Assembly: GCA_021837545.1 (NCBI GenBank) | Contig: JAKBFR010000010.1 | Span: forward strand, 1-37,620 | From: Bacillota bacterium | GTDB taxonomy: Bacteria > Bacillota_A > Clostridia > Clostridiales > Clostridiaceae | Direction of reading: 5' to 3' | Length of the DNA stretch: 37,620 bases | Part shown: piece after piece, positions 16,754 to 24,559 of the stretch | Position numbering within the stretch: the stretch's first letter is position 1 | How the letters are laid out: each line of letters begins with the position of its first letter | Notes under the pieces: generated by a model | Told to the model about the DNA's origin: nothing | The model's input: the letters and a program-made list of their open reading frames with translations, nothing else | Databases searched by the model: none | Translations under genes and position numbers: made by a program

Positions 16754-16913
16754 AATTGCTAATGATTGAAAATTGACAATTAGTACTTTAAACTTAGCAA
16801 TTCAATTTAATGTATAAGTATAACTTAAAGTTGGTATCTATAAATAAAGTAGTTATTACATATTAAAATAAACCACAGTTAAGATAATTTGTAGACTTAG
16901 TGGTTCTTTTAAT
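16754..16913 (+). repeat. Degenerate inverted repeats and solo repeat module upstream of ddl
   Basis: This part of the 408-bp gap 16613-17020 holds three pieces: a 9-bp stem AATTGCTAA/TTAGCAATT (16754-16762 with 16794-16802); a 30-nt module beginning GTATAAGTATAACTT at 16812, which matches 18200-18230 at the 3' end of palindromic element A with few changes; and a hairpin with arms ATTAAAA..AACCAC and GTGGTT..TTTTAAT (about 16862-16913). It looks like eroded repeat debris. I see no promoter for ddl that I can fix. Confidence 0.5.
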
Positions 16914-17020
16914 TTTAGGGTTAATTTATTAATATTATTATATGTAGTAATAACTAAAATTAAACGATTTATCATTTTTCGATTAGACAGTGAGAATTAA
17001 TAAATATTTGGAGGCAATTT

Positions 17021-17926
17021 ATGAAAATTGGAGTTATAATGGGCGGAATATCATCAGAAAGAGAAATATCATTAAAAAGTGGAAATTCTATAGTTGAGAA
17101 TATAAATAAGGATAAATATGAAATAATACCAATAGTTATAGATAAAAAGGAAGATATAATAACTAAATCTAAAGGAATAGATTTTGCACTTTTGGCATTA
17201 CATGGTCAATTTGGAGAAGATGGGACTGTTCAAGCAGTACTTCAAACTTTAGGAATACCATATTCAGGTTGTGGACCTTTAAGTAGTGCTATGTGTATGG
17301 ATAAAGATGTATCAAAATCTATTTTAGAGGCCGTTGGAATCCGAACTGCACCTTGGATTAATTTAAGAAAAAATGATAATGTAGATTTTAATAAAATAAA
17401 TGAATTAGGATATCCTGTTGTGGTTAAGCCAACTCATGGTGGATCAAGCGTAGCCACATTTATTGTAAAAGAAGAAAAGGATATTCAAAATTGTATCTCA
17501 GAAGCTTTCAAATGGGATAATGAAGTTATGATAGAAAAATTTATAAAGGGTGATGAAATAACTTGTCCTGTTTATGGAGATAAAATGTTGCCAGTAATTG
17601 CTATAAAGCCAAAATCAGAATTCTTTGATTTTGCTTCAAAATATCAAGATGGCGGAGCAGAAGAAATTGTAGTAGAATTAGAAAAAAAATTACATGAAGA
17701 AGTAGAAAAAATGGCACTAGCAACGTATAAAGCATTAAAATGTGAAGTTTATTCTAGAGTTGATATGATAGTTACAGAAGAGGGAATACCTTATATTTTA
17801 GAGGTAAACACACTTCCAGGAATGACTAAAAATAGTTTAATTCCTAAAAGTGCAGCAGCTTTAAATATAAGTTTTTCAAAACTGATAGATATGATAATAG
17901 AAGATTCAATGAAAATAAGTAGATAA
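17021..17926 (+). CDS. ddl: D-alanine--D-alanine ligase
   Basis: 301 residues, an ATP-grasp enzyme that joins two D-alanines for the peptidoglycan stem peptide in the cytoplasm. Motifs: MGGISSEREISLKSG at the N-terminus, LLALHGQFGEDGTVQ (about 57), the ATP loop VVKPTHGGSSVATF (about 133), VYSRVDMIVTEEG (about 245) and the catalytic metal-binding EVNTLPGMTKNS (about 268). Full length of the short Ddl class. GGAGG lies 8 nt before the ATG. It ends only a few bases before palindromic element A. Confidence 0.95.
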   Translation: MKIGVIMGGISSEREISLKSGNSIVENINKDKYEIIPIVIDKKEDIITKSKGIDFALLALHGQFGEDGTVQAVLQTLGIPYSGCGPLSSAMCMDKDVSKSILEAVGIRTAPWINLRKNDNVDFNKINELGYPVVVKPTHGGSSVATFIVKEEKDIQNCISEAFKWDNEVMIEKFIKGDEITCPVYGDKMLPVIAIKPKSEFFDFASKYQDGGAEEIVVELEKKLHEEVEKMALATYKALKCEVYSRVDMIVTEEGIPYILEVNTLPGMTKNSLIPKSAAALNISFSKLIDMIIEDSMKISR

Positions 17927-17928
17927 TC

Positions 17929-18243
17929 CGGGTATTGCGAAACATAGATACCCAAAGTGAAAATTAAGGTTAATTGTATAAACTACCGAAATGAAGGTCA
18001 TGCATTTGTTCGGGTTACTGAGGATTTAGCTGTGAATTTCTATCAGTAGAAGTTGCCCCCATTTAAGCATGCTCCCAATATTCATTGGGACAAGCATAAA
18101 TGGAACAACTTCTACTGAAGAAATATCTACAGCTAAATCCTCTGATGTAACGCATCCACAAAAGCATGACCTCCATTTCTAGTATATTATACATTTAAGG
18201 TATAAATATAACTTTAGAGTTGGTATCTATGTGCGAAATAACC
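17929..18243 (+). repeat. Giant palindromic element A (candidate structured RNA) behind ddl
   Basis: The core 17988-18179 is one long interrupted hairpin. Helices: GAAATGaAGGTCATGC/GCATGACCTcCATTTC; TTTGT/ACAAA; GTTAC/GTAAC; GAGGATTTAGCTGT (18020-18033)/ACAGCTAAATCCTC (18129-18142); CAGTAGAAGTTG (18044-18055)/CAACTTCTACTG (18106-18117); tip TCCCAAT/ATTGGGA (18073-18079 with 18084-18090). Outside the core, CATAGATACC near 17943 and GGTATCTATG near 18222 make degenerate terminal inverted repeats. Same orientation as ddl. Copies: 26477-26745 (very similar) and 18440-18740 (diverged, inverted). No protein is encoded. Confidence 0.85.
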
Positions 18244-18439
18244 AAAGTGTATCAATGGATAACTTCTCATGAAGATATGCTTATAGAATATTTTTCAATT
18301 CTTGCTCCATATATATATATTCTCTTTCCTTGTTTTCCTATTACTTTAAGTCTTGTATATTCAAGCACTTTACTTAAGATTAGAATATACCTAAAAATTA
18401 TGGTTATAGAATACTTTACTATAGGCATTGTCAACCTCT

Positions 18440-18740
18440 GAAATATAAAAATACTTGCATTAATATAGCCCTACTTTAAAATTACACTAAACAAAGAAAT
18501 CAGAGTTATGCTTTTGCGCAACGTTGCATCAGAGAATTTTCTGGGTATATTTCTTCATTAGAAGTTGTTCCAAAGATGCTTGTTCAAAGCTATGGCTTTG
18601 AGGCTAGCACTTTGGGCACAACTTCTAATGTTAGAAATATCCAGAAAATTCTCAGCAACTGGAGCAAACGCATAACTCTGATTTCGGTTGTTTAGCAGTA
18701 AATTCAAATTATCCTCACACTGCAAGTATTCTTATATTTC
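18440..18740 (-). repeat. Giant palindromic element C (candidate structured RNA) behind fur
   Basis: Bounded by 20-nt terminal inverted repeats (18440-18459 and 18721-18740, 19 of 20 paired). The core 18496-18685 repeats the architecture of element A with other sequences: outer stem GAAATCAGAGTTATGC/GCATAACTCTGATTTC (perfect 16 bp), middle stem GAGAATTTTCTGG (18532-18544)/CCAGAAAATTCTC (18641-18653), inner AGAAGTTGT/ACAACTTCT, tip TCAAAGC/GCTTTGA (18584-18590 with 18595-18601). Compared as reverse complement it aligns with A and B, including the conserved ACAAGCA after the tip and CTCTGATGCAACG. Its sense strand is thus that of fur, whose stop lies 40 bp away. The stretch 18244-18439 between A and C holds nothing I can name. 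Confidence 0.85.
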
Positions 18741-18779
18741 GTCTGATTCACAATACTCGTATATTTTCCATTAAATTAG

Positions 18780-19193
18780 CTAGTGTTTCTTTTTGCAATC
18801 TTGGCAGACACCCTTCATGACTAAGTCATGGTCTGTTAAAGTGAACCCTGTTGAATTTTGAACCATCTCCTGAATTTGGAGCATAGGGCATGGAACTTCA
18901 ACTTCTTTATGGCAAATATCACATTCTAAATGATGCCTGTGTGTTTTCCCTTTAAGTTTATATGCAAATACTCCATCATTAAGAGTTATTTTTTCTGTAA
19001 TTTCTTTCTCTTCAAATAATTCCAAGGTTCTATAAATTGTACTTAAATTAATATTTATGCTATTGTCCCTATAAATTTGATATATTTTTTCAGCAGATAA
19101 ACTGTTTTCTGAATTTTTTAATATATTTAAAATTTCTATTCTTCCTTTAGTAATTTTAAGATCATTTCCTTTTAGAATTTCATTTGGTTCCAT
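18780..19193 (-). CDS. Fur family metalloregulator
   Basis: 137 residues from the chosen ATG. Winged-helix N-domain with STIYRTLELFEEKEIT (recognition helix region, about residues 50-65) and a C-terminal metal/dimer domain HRHHLECDICHKEVEVPCPM ... CQDCKKKH with two CxxC pairs for structural zinc. The subtype (Fur, Zur or PerR) is not certain. A longer frame runs from a TTG at 19211, but AGGGG is best spaced (8 nt) for the ATG at 19191-19193. It is the second gene of an operon with mntP, 58 bp downstream of it, so regulation of or by metal export is likely. Confidence 0.9.
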   Translation of the reverse strand: MEPNEILKGNDLKITKGRIEILNILKNSENSLSAEKIYQIYRDNSININLSTIYRTLELFEEKEITEKITLNDGVFAYKLKGKTHRHHLECDICHKEVEVPCPMLQIQEMVQNSTGFTLTDHDLVMKGVCQDCKKKH

Positions 19194-19251
19194 TTTCATA
19201 TCCCCTAACAAATAAATATTAAATATATTATATCATATACAGACAATTTTA

Positions 19252-19803
19252 TTAAAAAAATATCATCTTAAATCCGAAAAATATGAGTGCAATGCCTGCA
19301 AAAAGGTTTGCATATCTCGTTACAAATTTTATTCTTTTTATATATCTACAAACAAAAAAACCTAATGTGCAAATAAATAGTGTTATTAGTCCAATCAAAA
19401 TTGAATTCATAAAAAGTAATAAGTTTCTTGAAACTTGATGAAAAGCAGTAAAACCAATGACTAAAGCATCTATACTAACTGATATTCCAAGTATTATACA
19501 GGTGCTATTTTTTATTAGAAGTTCTTTTTCCTTTTGGTTAAATCCATCTATTATAATAAGTAGTCCTACAATTCCCATAATTATTCCACCTGCAATAGAA
19601 GAAATACTAGTAATATATGTGTCAAATAAATATCCTAAACTTCCTCCTACATATGTAAATAAAAATTGAAAAAATGCAAAAGATAGTAGAAATTTTATTT
19701 TATGTTGTTTTTTCAGTATTGGATTTAAACCAATACCTAGGGTTACTCCAAAAGCATCCATGGCTAATGCAATTGCTATTATTATAACATCATATAAATT
19801 CAT
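19252..19803 (-). CDS. mntP: MntP family manganese efflux pump
   Basis: 183 residues with six hydrophobic helices and two internal repeats that carry the family's acidic motif: AIALAMDAFGVTLGIG (about residue 10) and ILGISVSIDALVIGF (about 107), where the two aspartates line the metal path. Putative Mn2+ exporter in the inner membrane. GAGGAG lies 8 nt before the ATG. It heads an operon with the Fur-type regulator. The upstream 190 bp (shared with divergent pfp) shows no yybP-ykoY manganese riboswitch that I can recognise. YtaF-type sporulation proteins are distant relatives and less likely. Confidence 0.88.
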   Translation of the reverse strand: MNLYDVIIIAIALAMDAFGVTLGIGLNPILKKQHKIKFLLSFAFFQFLFTYVGGSLGYLFDTYITSISSIAGGIIMGIVGLLIIIDGFNQKEKELLIKNSTCIILGISVSIDALVIGFTAFHQVSRNLLLFMNSILIGLITLFICTLGFFVCRYIKRIKFVTRYANLFAGIALIFFGFKMIFF

Positions 19804-19992
19804 TTTATCATCTCCTCTAAATATTAAACTTAATCTATAATAATTAAAGTTTTCTTAAATATATGCAAAAAAAAATCAAAAAAGTCTTTATTAAATGCTT
19901 TTTTTATTGTATATTAATAAATAGCGTATTACTATGGTTAAATAGTATATCACATATGAACTGTTTAGTATAACAAACAAGGAGGAAATTTA

Positions 19993-21210
19993 ATGTCAAA
20001 TTGTATAATAGCCCAATCAGGAGGTCCAACATCGGTAATTAATTCAAGCGTGGTAGGACTTTTAAATGCCAATAAGGAATTAAGAACTTTTGAAAAGGTA
20101 TATGGTGGGTTAAATGGTATTGAGGGAATATTAAATAAAAACATAATTGATTTATCATTGATTTCTGATGAAGAAATTAACAACTTTAGGTTTACTCCAT
20201 CTTCTGGACTAGGATCTTGCAGATATAAATTGAAAGATATGGATTCTTGCAGTCAAGAATATGAAAATTTGATAAATATTCTAAGAGAATATAAGATAAC
20301 ATCATTTTTTTATGTTGGTGGAAATGATTCTATGGACACTATTGCTAAACTTTCGAAATATGCAAAGATTAACAATATTGATATAAAATTTATAGGAATT
20401 CCTAAAACTATAGATAATGATTTAAAATTTACTGATCATACTCCTGGCTTTGGCAGTGCAGCAAAATTTATAGGAACAACTGCTCTTGAAACGTATTTAG
20501 ATGCGTCTGTGTATATTAATAATGGTATCTTTATTTTAGAGACTATGGGAAGAGATACTGGATGGCTTGCAGCTTCAGCTTGTATTGCAAAGCTTGATGA
20601 TAAACCAGTAGCAGATTTTATATATCTTCCTGAAGCAGCATTTGATAAGGATAAGTTTATAAATGATGTTAAACGAAAATTTGAAGAACAGAATAAAGTC
20701 TATATAGTAGTTTCTGAGGGGATAAAAGATAAAGATGGAAATTTTGTTTCTGAATTTGAATGTGTATCTGAAGATAAGTTTGGACATGCTCAACTAGGTG
20801 GAGTTTCGAATTATTTAAGAATGCTAATTCTTGAGGAAGGTTTTACAACTAGAGTTAAAGCGTTAGAACTTGGAATTCTTCAACGTTGTGCAATGCATTG
20901 TGCTTCAGACACTGATTTAAAAGAAGCTTATAATGTTGGTAAAATGGCTTTGAAATATGCGGCTGTTGGTCAAACTGGTAAAATGGTTAACATTAATAGA
21001 GAATGTAATGAACCTTATGAAGTTGTTTATTCTTTAGTTGATGCTGATAAAGTAGCTAATAATGTGAAATACTTTCCTGAAGAATGGATTAATGAAGCCG
21101 GAAATTTTATAACTGACGAGGCATGCTCCTATTTTGAACCATTAATAAAAGATCTTCCTAATTTAACTTTTGAAGGAAATCTTCCAAAATATAAAGTATT
21201 TAATCAATAA
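19993..21210 (+). CDS. Pyrophosphate-dependent 6-phosphofructokinase-type enzyme
   Basis: 405 residues of the phosphofructokinase family, acting on fructose 6-phosphate in glycolysis. SGGPTSVINSSVVG begins the phosphate-binding region; FYVGGNDSMDT (about residue 104) has Asp where ATP enzymes carry Gly, and PKTIDNDLKFTDHTPGFGSA (about 138) has Lys where ATP enzymes carry Gly. Both point to PPi rather than ATP as donor. METMGR-type motif: ETMGRDTGWLAAS (about 190). Longer than the 320-residue ATP-PfkA. AAGGAGGA lies 7 nt upstream. Monocistronic, ended by a terminator at 21267. Confidence 0.9.
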   Translation: MSNCIIAQSGGPTSVINSSVVGLLNANKELRTFEKVYGGLNGIEGILNKNIIDLSLISDEEINNFRFTPSSGLGSCRYKLKDMDSCSQEYENLINILREYKITSFFYVGGNDSMDTIAKLSKYAKINNIDIKFIGIPKTIDNDLKFTDHTPGFGSAAKFIGTTALETYLDASVYINNGIFILETMGRDTGWLAASACIAKLDDKPVADFIYLPEAAFDKDKFINDVKRKFEEQNKVYIVVSEGIKDKDGNFVSEFECVSEDKFGHAQLGGVSNYLRMLILEEGFTTRVKALELGILQRCAMHCASDTDLKEAYNVGKMALKYAAVGQTGKMVNINRECNEPYEVVYSLVDADKVANNVKYFPEEWINEAGNFITDEACSYFEPLIKDLPNLTFEGNLPKYKVFNQ

Positions 21211-21266
21211 TTTTAAAATAATTGTATGTATAAATATGAATCAAACTCTTATTAGGAATATGAAAG

Positions 21267-21312
21267 AAAATAACAAGTCAAAGATGCTAGAATACTGACT
21301 TGTTATTTTTTT
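21267..21312. terminator. Terminator between the phosphofructokinase and desulfurase genes
   Basis: AAAATAACAAGTCA (21267-21280) / TGACTTGTTATTTT and T-run to 21312, with a 15-nt loop; perfect 14-bp stem. The arms are almost the same as in the nth terminator although the loops differ. Confidence 0.9.
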
Positions 21313-21422
21313 GAATATCTCTTAAATTTGATAAATAATTAATAGTATTTTAAATTCAGAGGTAAAATAATAATTATTAGATATACTTTTATTGTTAATT
21401 ACTAATCTAAATTCCGATATTT

Positions 21423-22727
21423 TTATTTGATTTTTCCTGAGCAAATATCTTCCAGGATATTTAAAAACACATTAACTTCATCAATTGAATTATATAGTGC
21501 AAAGCTTATTCTTACCATTCCTAACATTTTTTTTGTGGGATTTTCAAGAAATTCTTTTGCCTCTTTTTCACTTACGTTCATTAGTCTTCTGCAATAAGGA
21601 TGGGCACAAAACCATCCATGTCTTACAGAAATCCCTTTCTTTTTAGCCAAAATTTCTGCTACATCATGATGATACATGTTTTCTAGATTAAAAGTCGCAA
21701 TTCCAAGTCTATCACTTATATCTTTAGTATCTCCATAATTTATTACGGTAGGAATACTATTAAGTCCTTTGATGGTATACTCTAAAAGAGCATGCTCATG
21801 TTTTTCTATATAGTCATATCCAATTGTATTTATAGTCCTTAATGAATTAATTAAGCCCATTACCCCTAAAAAATTTTGAGTCCCGGCTTCATTTTTATCC
21901 GGTGGAGGGAGATATGTGACTTCATTATCAAGGACTAAATCAACGGTTCCACCACCTAAATAATCAGGCTTTGCATTTGCGAAATCTTCTTTTAATCCTA
22001 TTATCACTCCAACGCCAAAAGGAGAATAAATTTTGTGTGATGAAAATACCAAAAAATCGATTTGTTCATCATCTGAGTTTCCACTAATATTAACTCTTCT
22101 ATGTGGCACAAGTTGTGCGCCATCTACAATCAATTTAGCATCATACTTATGAACTAGTTTAGCTATAAAATGAATATCATTAATATAACCTGTAACATTA
22201 GAGGCTCCGGTAAGAGATACATATTTAACTCTACCGTAATTCTTTTTTAGTTTTTCTTCTAAGTCTTGAATTTTAAGCCTACCATTTTCATCCACTTCAA
22301 TATATTCAATATTTCCTCTATTTCTCCATGGCAAATCGTTTGAGTGATGCTCCATTCTTGAAGTCAATATTATCTCATTTGGCTCTTTTATAAGAGTTTT
22401 AGCCAATTTATTTATACCTTCAGTAGTATTATTAACATAAATAACAACATACTTCTCTGTATCTTTTATATTAAAAAAATTCATCAAGAAATCTTTAGAT
22501 TCTTTATATAAATTAGTAGTTATTTCTGCTTTTTGACCGGTCCCCCTTCCTATGGAAGCATAAGTATTGCTCAATTTTCCAATATATTCAATACTTGACT
22601 TAATAGGTGGAGTAGTAGCCGCATTATCAAAGTTTATTCCATCTATGCAATGTCCATTTGAATCACAAACTTTTTCATCTAATCCAATAAATAAATCTTT
22701 GATGTTTTTCTCATTTTCCATCTTCAT
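21423..22727 (-). CDS. Class V aminotransferase, cysteine desulfurase (SufS/Csd)-like
   Basis: 434 residues from the chosen start. Fold-type I PLP enzyme: FDNAATTPP at the N-terminus, MEHHSNDLPWR (about 128), the PLP-contacting VDGAQLVPHRRV (about 203) and the Schiff-base lysine in FSSHKIYSPFGVGV (about 228). The C-terminal HGWFCAHPYCRRL is where a catalytic Cys could sit, as in cysteine desulfurases. No suf or isc partner lies beside it, so a biosynthetic Fe-S role is uncertain. A frame runs from TTG at 22742, but the GGAGGAG there is the ribosome binding site and fits the ATG at 22725-22727 with 8-nt spacing. Confidence 0.87.
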   Translation of the reverse strand: MKMENEKNIKDLFIGLDEKVCDSNGHCIDGINFDNAATTPPIKSSIEYIGKLSNTYASIGRGTGQKAEITTNLYKESKDFLMNFFNIKDTEKYVVIYVNNTTEGINKLAKTLIKEPNEIILTSRMEHHSNDLPWRNRGNIEYIEVDENGRLKIQDLEEKLKKNYGRVKYVSLTGASNVTGYINDIHFIAKLVHKYDAKLIVDGAQLVPHRRVNISGNSDDEQIDFLVFSSHKIYSPFGVGVIIGLKEDFANAKPDYLGGGTVDLVLDNEVTYLPPPDKNEAGTQNFLGVMGLINSLRTINTIGYDYIEKHEHALLEYTIKGLNSIPTVINYGDTKDISDRLGIATFNLENMYHHDVAEILAKKKGISVRHGWFCAHPYCRRLMNVSEKEAKEFLENPTKKMLGMVRISFALYNSIDEVNVFLNILEDICSGKIK

Positions 22728-22783
22728 ATGCATCTCCTCCAATATATATTATTCCTATAAGATATTTATTGTTCCACTAAGTA

Positions 22784-22896
22784 TAAGTGAGAATCCAAAG
22801 CTGAGGTAAAAGTCAAAATTTTATATTCGGATATTTGAACTTCCACAACGAGTGGATATGAGTAGTATTTTCTTTATATTTGGTTATTCGAACTTA
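22784..22896 (+). repeat. Palindromic repeat L, second copy of repeat K
   Basis: 113 nt with TAAGTGAGAATCCAAAG at the start and TTTGGTTATTCGAACTTA at the end (imperfect inverted ends TAAGT/ACTTA, CCAAA/TTTGG). The centre differs from K but again holds an AAATTTTATATT core and a hairpin CCAC-aacga-GTGG. It lies in the divergent gap between the desulfurase gene (-) and the Asn-rich orphan (+), where it could sit in a 5' leader on the minus strand. Confidence 0.7.
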
Positions 22897-23023
22897 GTTA
22901 ACTCTTACATACGAATTAAATTGCTTAATTAATATATTTTCTTCTTAATTTTGTACTATATACAGTTATGTTGAATATTATTAATAGTAGCGAACAATAT
23001 TTATTTATAGGAGGTAATATAAA

Positions 23024-23512
23024 ATGAACCCTGCTCAAAAATATATGTCTCAAGTTAATTTGGATAATACAGATATTAAATTTGCTCCATTCTCATTTAT
23101 TAATAAAAATCTTCGCGATGATTTCACTAACAATGTTAATAATAATCTTAATTTAGATTTATTTCCTTCTGAAATAGGACTTCCACAATTGTGCTATTAT
23201 TCAAGTGAGTCCTATGATTCTGCTAATAGAAATGTTAATACAAATACTAATATGAACATAGATAGTGATAGAATACCTACTACTTTTGATGCATTAAGAG
23301 GTTTTGACATGGATTTAGATGAAACAGAAGACCTTGAAAGAGTTCATTCTGATAATAATGTTAATAAAATTTATTCCAAAATTGAGCGAAATCATTCGGG
23401 AATTTTTGCAACACTTTACTCATATAGAATTCCAAGTCCGATTGTAAGAGTAATTGTTAAGCGATTAATAAGATTGACATTGTTATATTGTGATAGAGAA
23501 AAGAACTACTAA
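23024..23512 (+). CDS. Hypothetical Asn-rich protein, 162 aa
   Basis: Not recognised. Residues 1-100 are polar and Asn/Asp-rich (NNVNNNLNLDLF; NRNVNTNTNMNIDSD), likely disordered; the C-terminal 40 residues form a probable basic amphipathic helix (IPSPIVRVIVKRLIRLTLLYC). No signal peptide. AGGAGGTAAT lies at ideal spacing before the ATG and a strong terminator follows, so it is a real single-gene unit. The C-terminal helix could bind membrane or a partner. Lineage-restricted; function unknown. Confidence 0.75.
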   Translation: MNPAQKYMSQVNLDNTDIKFAPFSFINKNLRDDFTNNVNNNLNLDLFPSEIGLPQLCYYSSESYDSANRNVNTNTNMNIDSDRIPTTFDALRGFDMDLDETEDLERVHSDNNVNKIYSKIERNHSGIFATLYSYRIPSPIVRVIVKRLIRLTLLYCDREKNY

Positions 23513-23520
23513 TATATAAT

Positions 23521-23572
23521 AAAACCTCTAAAAGTTTTGAAATAAAACAATTCAAAATTTTTAGAGGTTTTT
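23521..23572. terminator. Bidirectional terminator after the Asn-rich gene
   Basis: AAAACCTCTAAAAgTTTTGAA (23521-23541) pairs with TTCAAAAtTTTTAGAGGTTTT, one mismatch, flanked by A-rich and T-rich ends, between convergent genes. Confidence 0.92.
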
Positions 23573-23601
23573 AATATGAAGGTGCTATATAGGTAGAAAA
23601 T

Positions 23602-24216
23602 TCAAATTGTTAGCATAGCTAAAATTTTCTTGAATAAAATTGGTTTTATACTTTCAATATCTGTAGGTTCCTTTAAAATAATAGTAGTAAAGCACACGCT
23701 ACCAACTAATTCAATTATCATAAATAATGTCATTTCGGCTTCTTCTTTTTTCATTCCTTCATCAGTTAAATTTTTAATAAAAATATCCAATACTTTTTTT
23801 ACATCTTCATATTCCTCAGGTGTCATTACAGCTTTTCTATATAGCCCCCAGGATATGTTCTTATTTATAAGTTTTAGTAAGGATACATTACATTTTAAAT
23901 AGTTAATTATATAATCTATAAAAAATAATGTTCTTTGTCTAAAATCTTCAATGCCTAAATCATTTGTTTTAGCTAATCCTTCTTTTATGATTTCATTGCT
24001 TTTCTGAAGAATTAATTTATTTAAAATATCATATTTATCATTAAAATACAAATAAAAGGTTCCTTTTGCAACTCCAGCATTTTTGGATATATCGTCTATA
24101 GATGTTTTTTCTATGCCATTTTTAATAAATAAATTATATGCTGCTAAAAATAACTCTTTTTCTTTTAATTGTTTCTTTTTTGTTGTAAAGCTTAGTTTAT
24201 CATTCTTTAAAGTCAT
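23602..24216 (-). CDS. TetR/AcrR family transcriptional regulator
   Basis: 204 residues. The N-terminal TetR HTH is clear: IEKTSIDDISKNAGVAKGTFYLYFNDKYDIL (cited as IEKTSIDDIS and GVAKGTFYLYF, about residues 35-65). The C-terminal ligand domain is typical of clostridial TetR proteins (RTLFFIDYIINYLK ... EEAEMTLFMIIELVGSVC). GGGAGG lies 6 nt before the ATG. It is divergent from the ABC-F gene (343-bp gap), making that gene or itself the natural target; no clear palindromic operator could be fixed. Ligand unknown. Confidence 0.9.
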   Translation of the reverse strand: MTLKNDKLSFTTKKKQLKEKELFLAAYNLFIKNGIEKTSIDDISKNAGVAKGTFYLYFNDKYDILNKLILQKSNEIIKEGLAKTNDLGIEDFRQRTLFFIDYIINYLKCNVSLLKLINKNISWGLYRKAVMTPEEYEDVKKVLDIFIKNLTDEGMKKEEAEMTLFMIIELVGSVCFTTIILKEPTDIESIKPILFKKILAMLTI

Positions 24217-24398
24217 CTTTTGCCTCCCAATAATGATCTTATCTTATTATAAAGCAAATCAAATAATAAGCAAAATTATATGTCTATTTACAAATGACTG
24301 TTTTAAATTTCAATTCATATATTTGCTTAAGGACTATGGAAGAAAGTAGTGACTTAAATAGACTAACAGACTAGTAAGTTTATTTAAATATGGTTCAA

Positions 24399-24427
24399 TT
24401 GATATAACCTTTATAAAATAGTATAAT
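24399..24427 (+). promoter_or_regulatory. Sigma-A promoter of the ABC-F gene
   Basis: TTGATA (24399-24404), 17-bp spacer, TATAAT (24422-24427). Start of transcription near 24434, leaving a 125-nt leader with a short ORF and a hairpin. Confidence 0.75.
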
Positions 24428-24453
24428 TAATAAAGAAAATCAAGTTTGGAACT

Positions 24454-24507
24454 ATGCTTGTTATAAGAGTTCAATTAATAAAAGATGCATTTGAACTCTT
24501 ATTTTAA
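24454..24507 (+). CDS. Candidate 17-aa leader peptide of the ABC-F gene
   Basis: MLVIRVQLIKDAFELLF, 17 codons, lying wholly across the hairpin 24463-24502. The ribosome binding site (TTTGGA) is weak. Short ORFs that overlap an attenuator occur before antibiotic-resistance ABC-F genes, where a drug-stalled ribosome changes leader folding (family knowledge); this is a candidate of that kind only. Confidence 0.35.
   Translation: MLVIRVQLIKDAFELLF
24463..24502 (+). promoter_or_regulatory. 12-bp perfect hairpin in the ABC-F leader
   Basis: ATAAGAGTTCAA (24463-24474), 16-nt loop, TTGAACTCTTAT (24491-24502), followed by TTTAAATAAATTTT. It lies between promoter and start codon. It resembles an attenuator, but the T tract is interrupted, so termination efficiency is doubtful. 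Confidence 0.6.
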
Positions 24508-24559
24508 ATAAATTTTGAGCATATTTTAGATTTTCAGTTAAACTACTGGAGGATAAAAG

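Noticed and set aside
18220..18441. 73-codon frame between palindromic elements A and C
   Set aside because: TTG start without ribosome binding site, begins inside the repeat flank, hydrophobic composition explained by AT-rich sequence.
17929..18740. CRISPR array or retron msd behind ddl
   Set aside because: No regularly spaced direct repeats and no cas or reverse transcriptase gene; the repeats are inverted and form single long hairpins.
19804..19992. yybP-ykoY manganese riboswitch upstream of mntP
   Set aside because: No matching paired GGGGAGUAG-like motifs on the minus strand in this gap.
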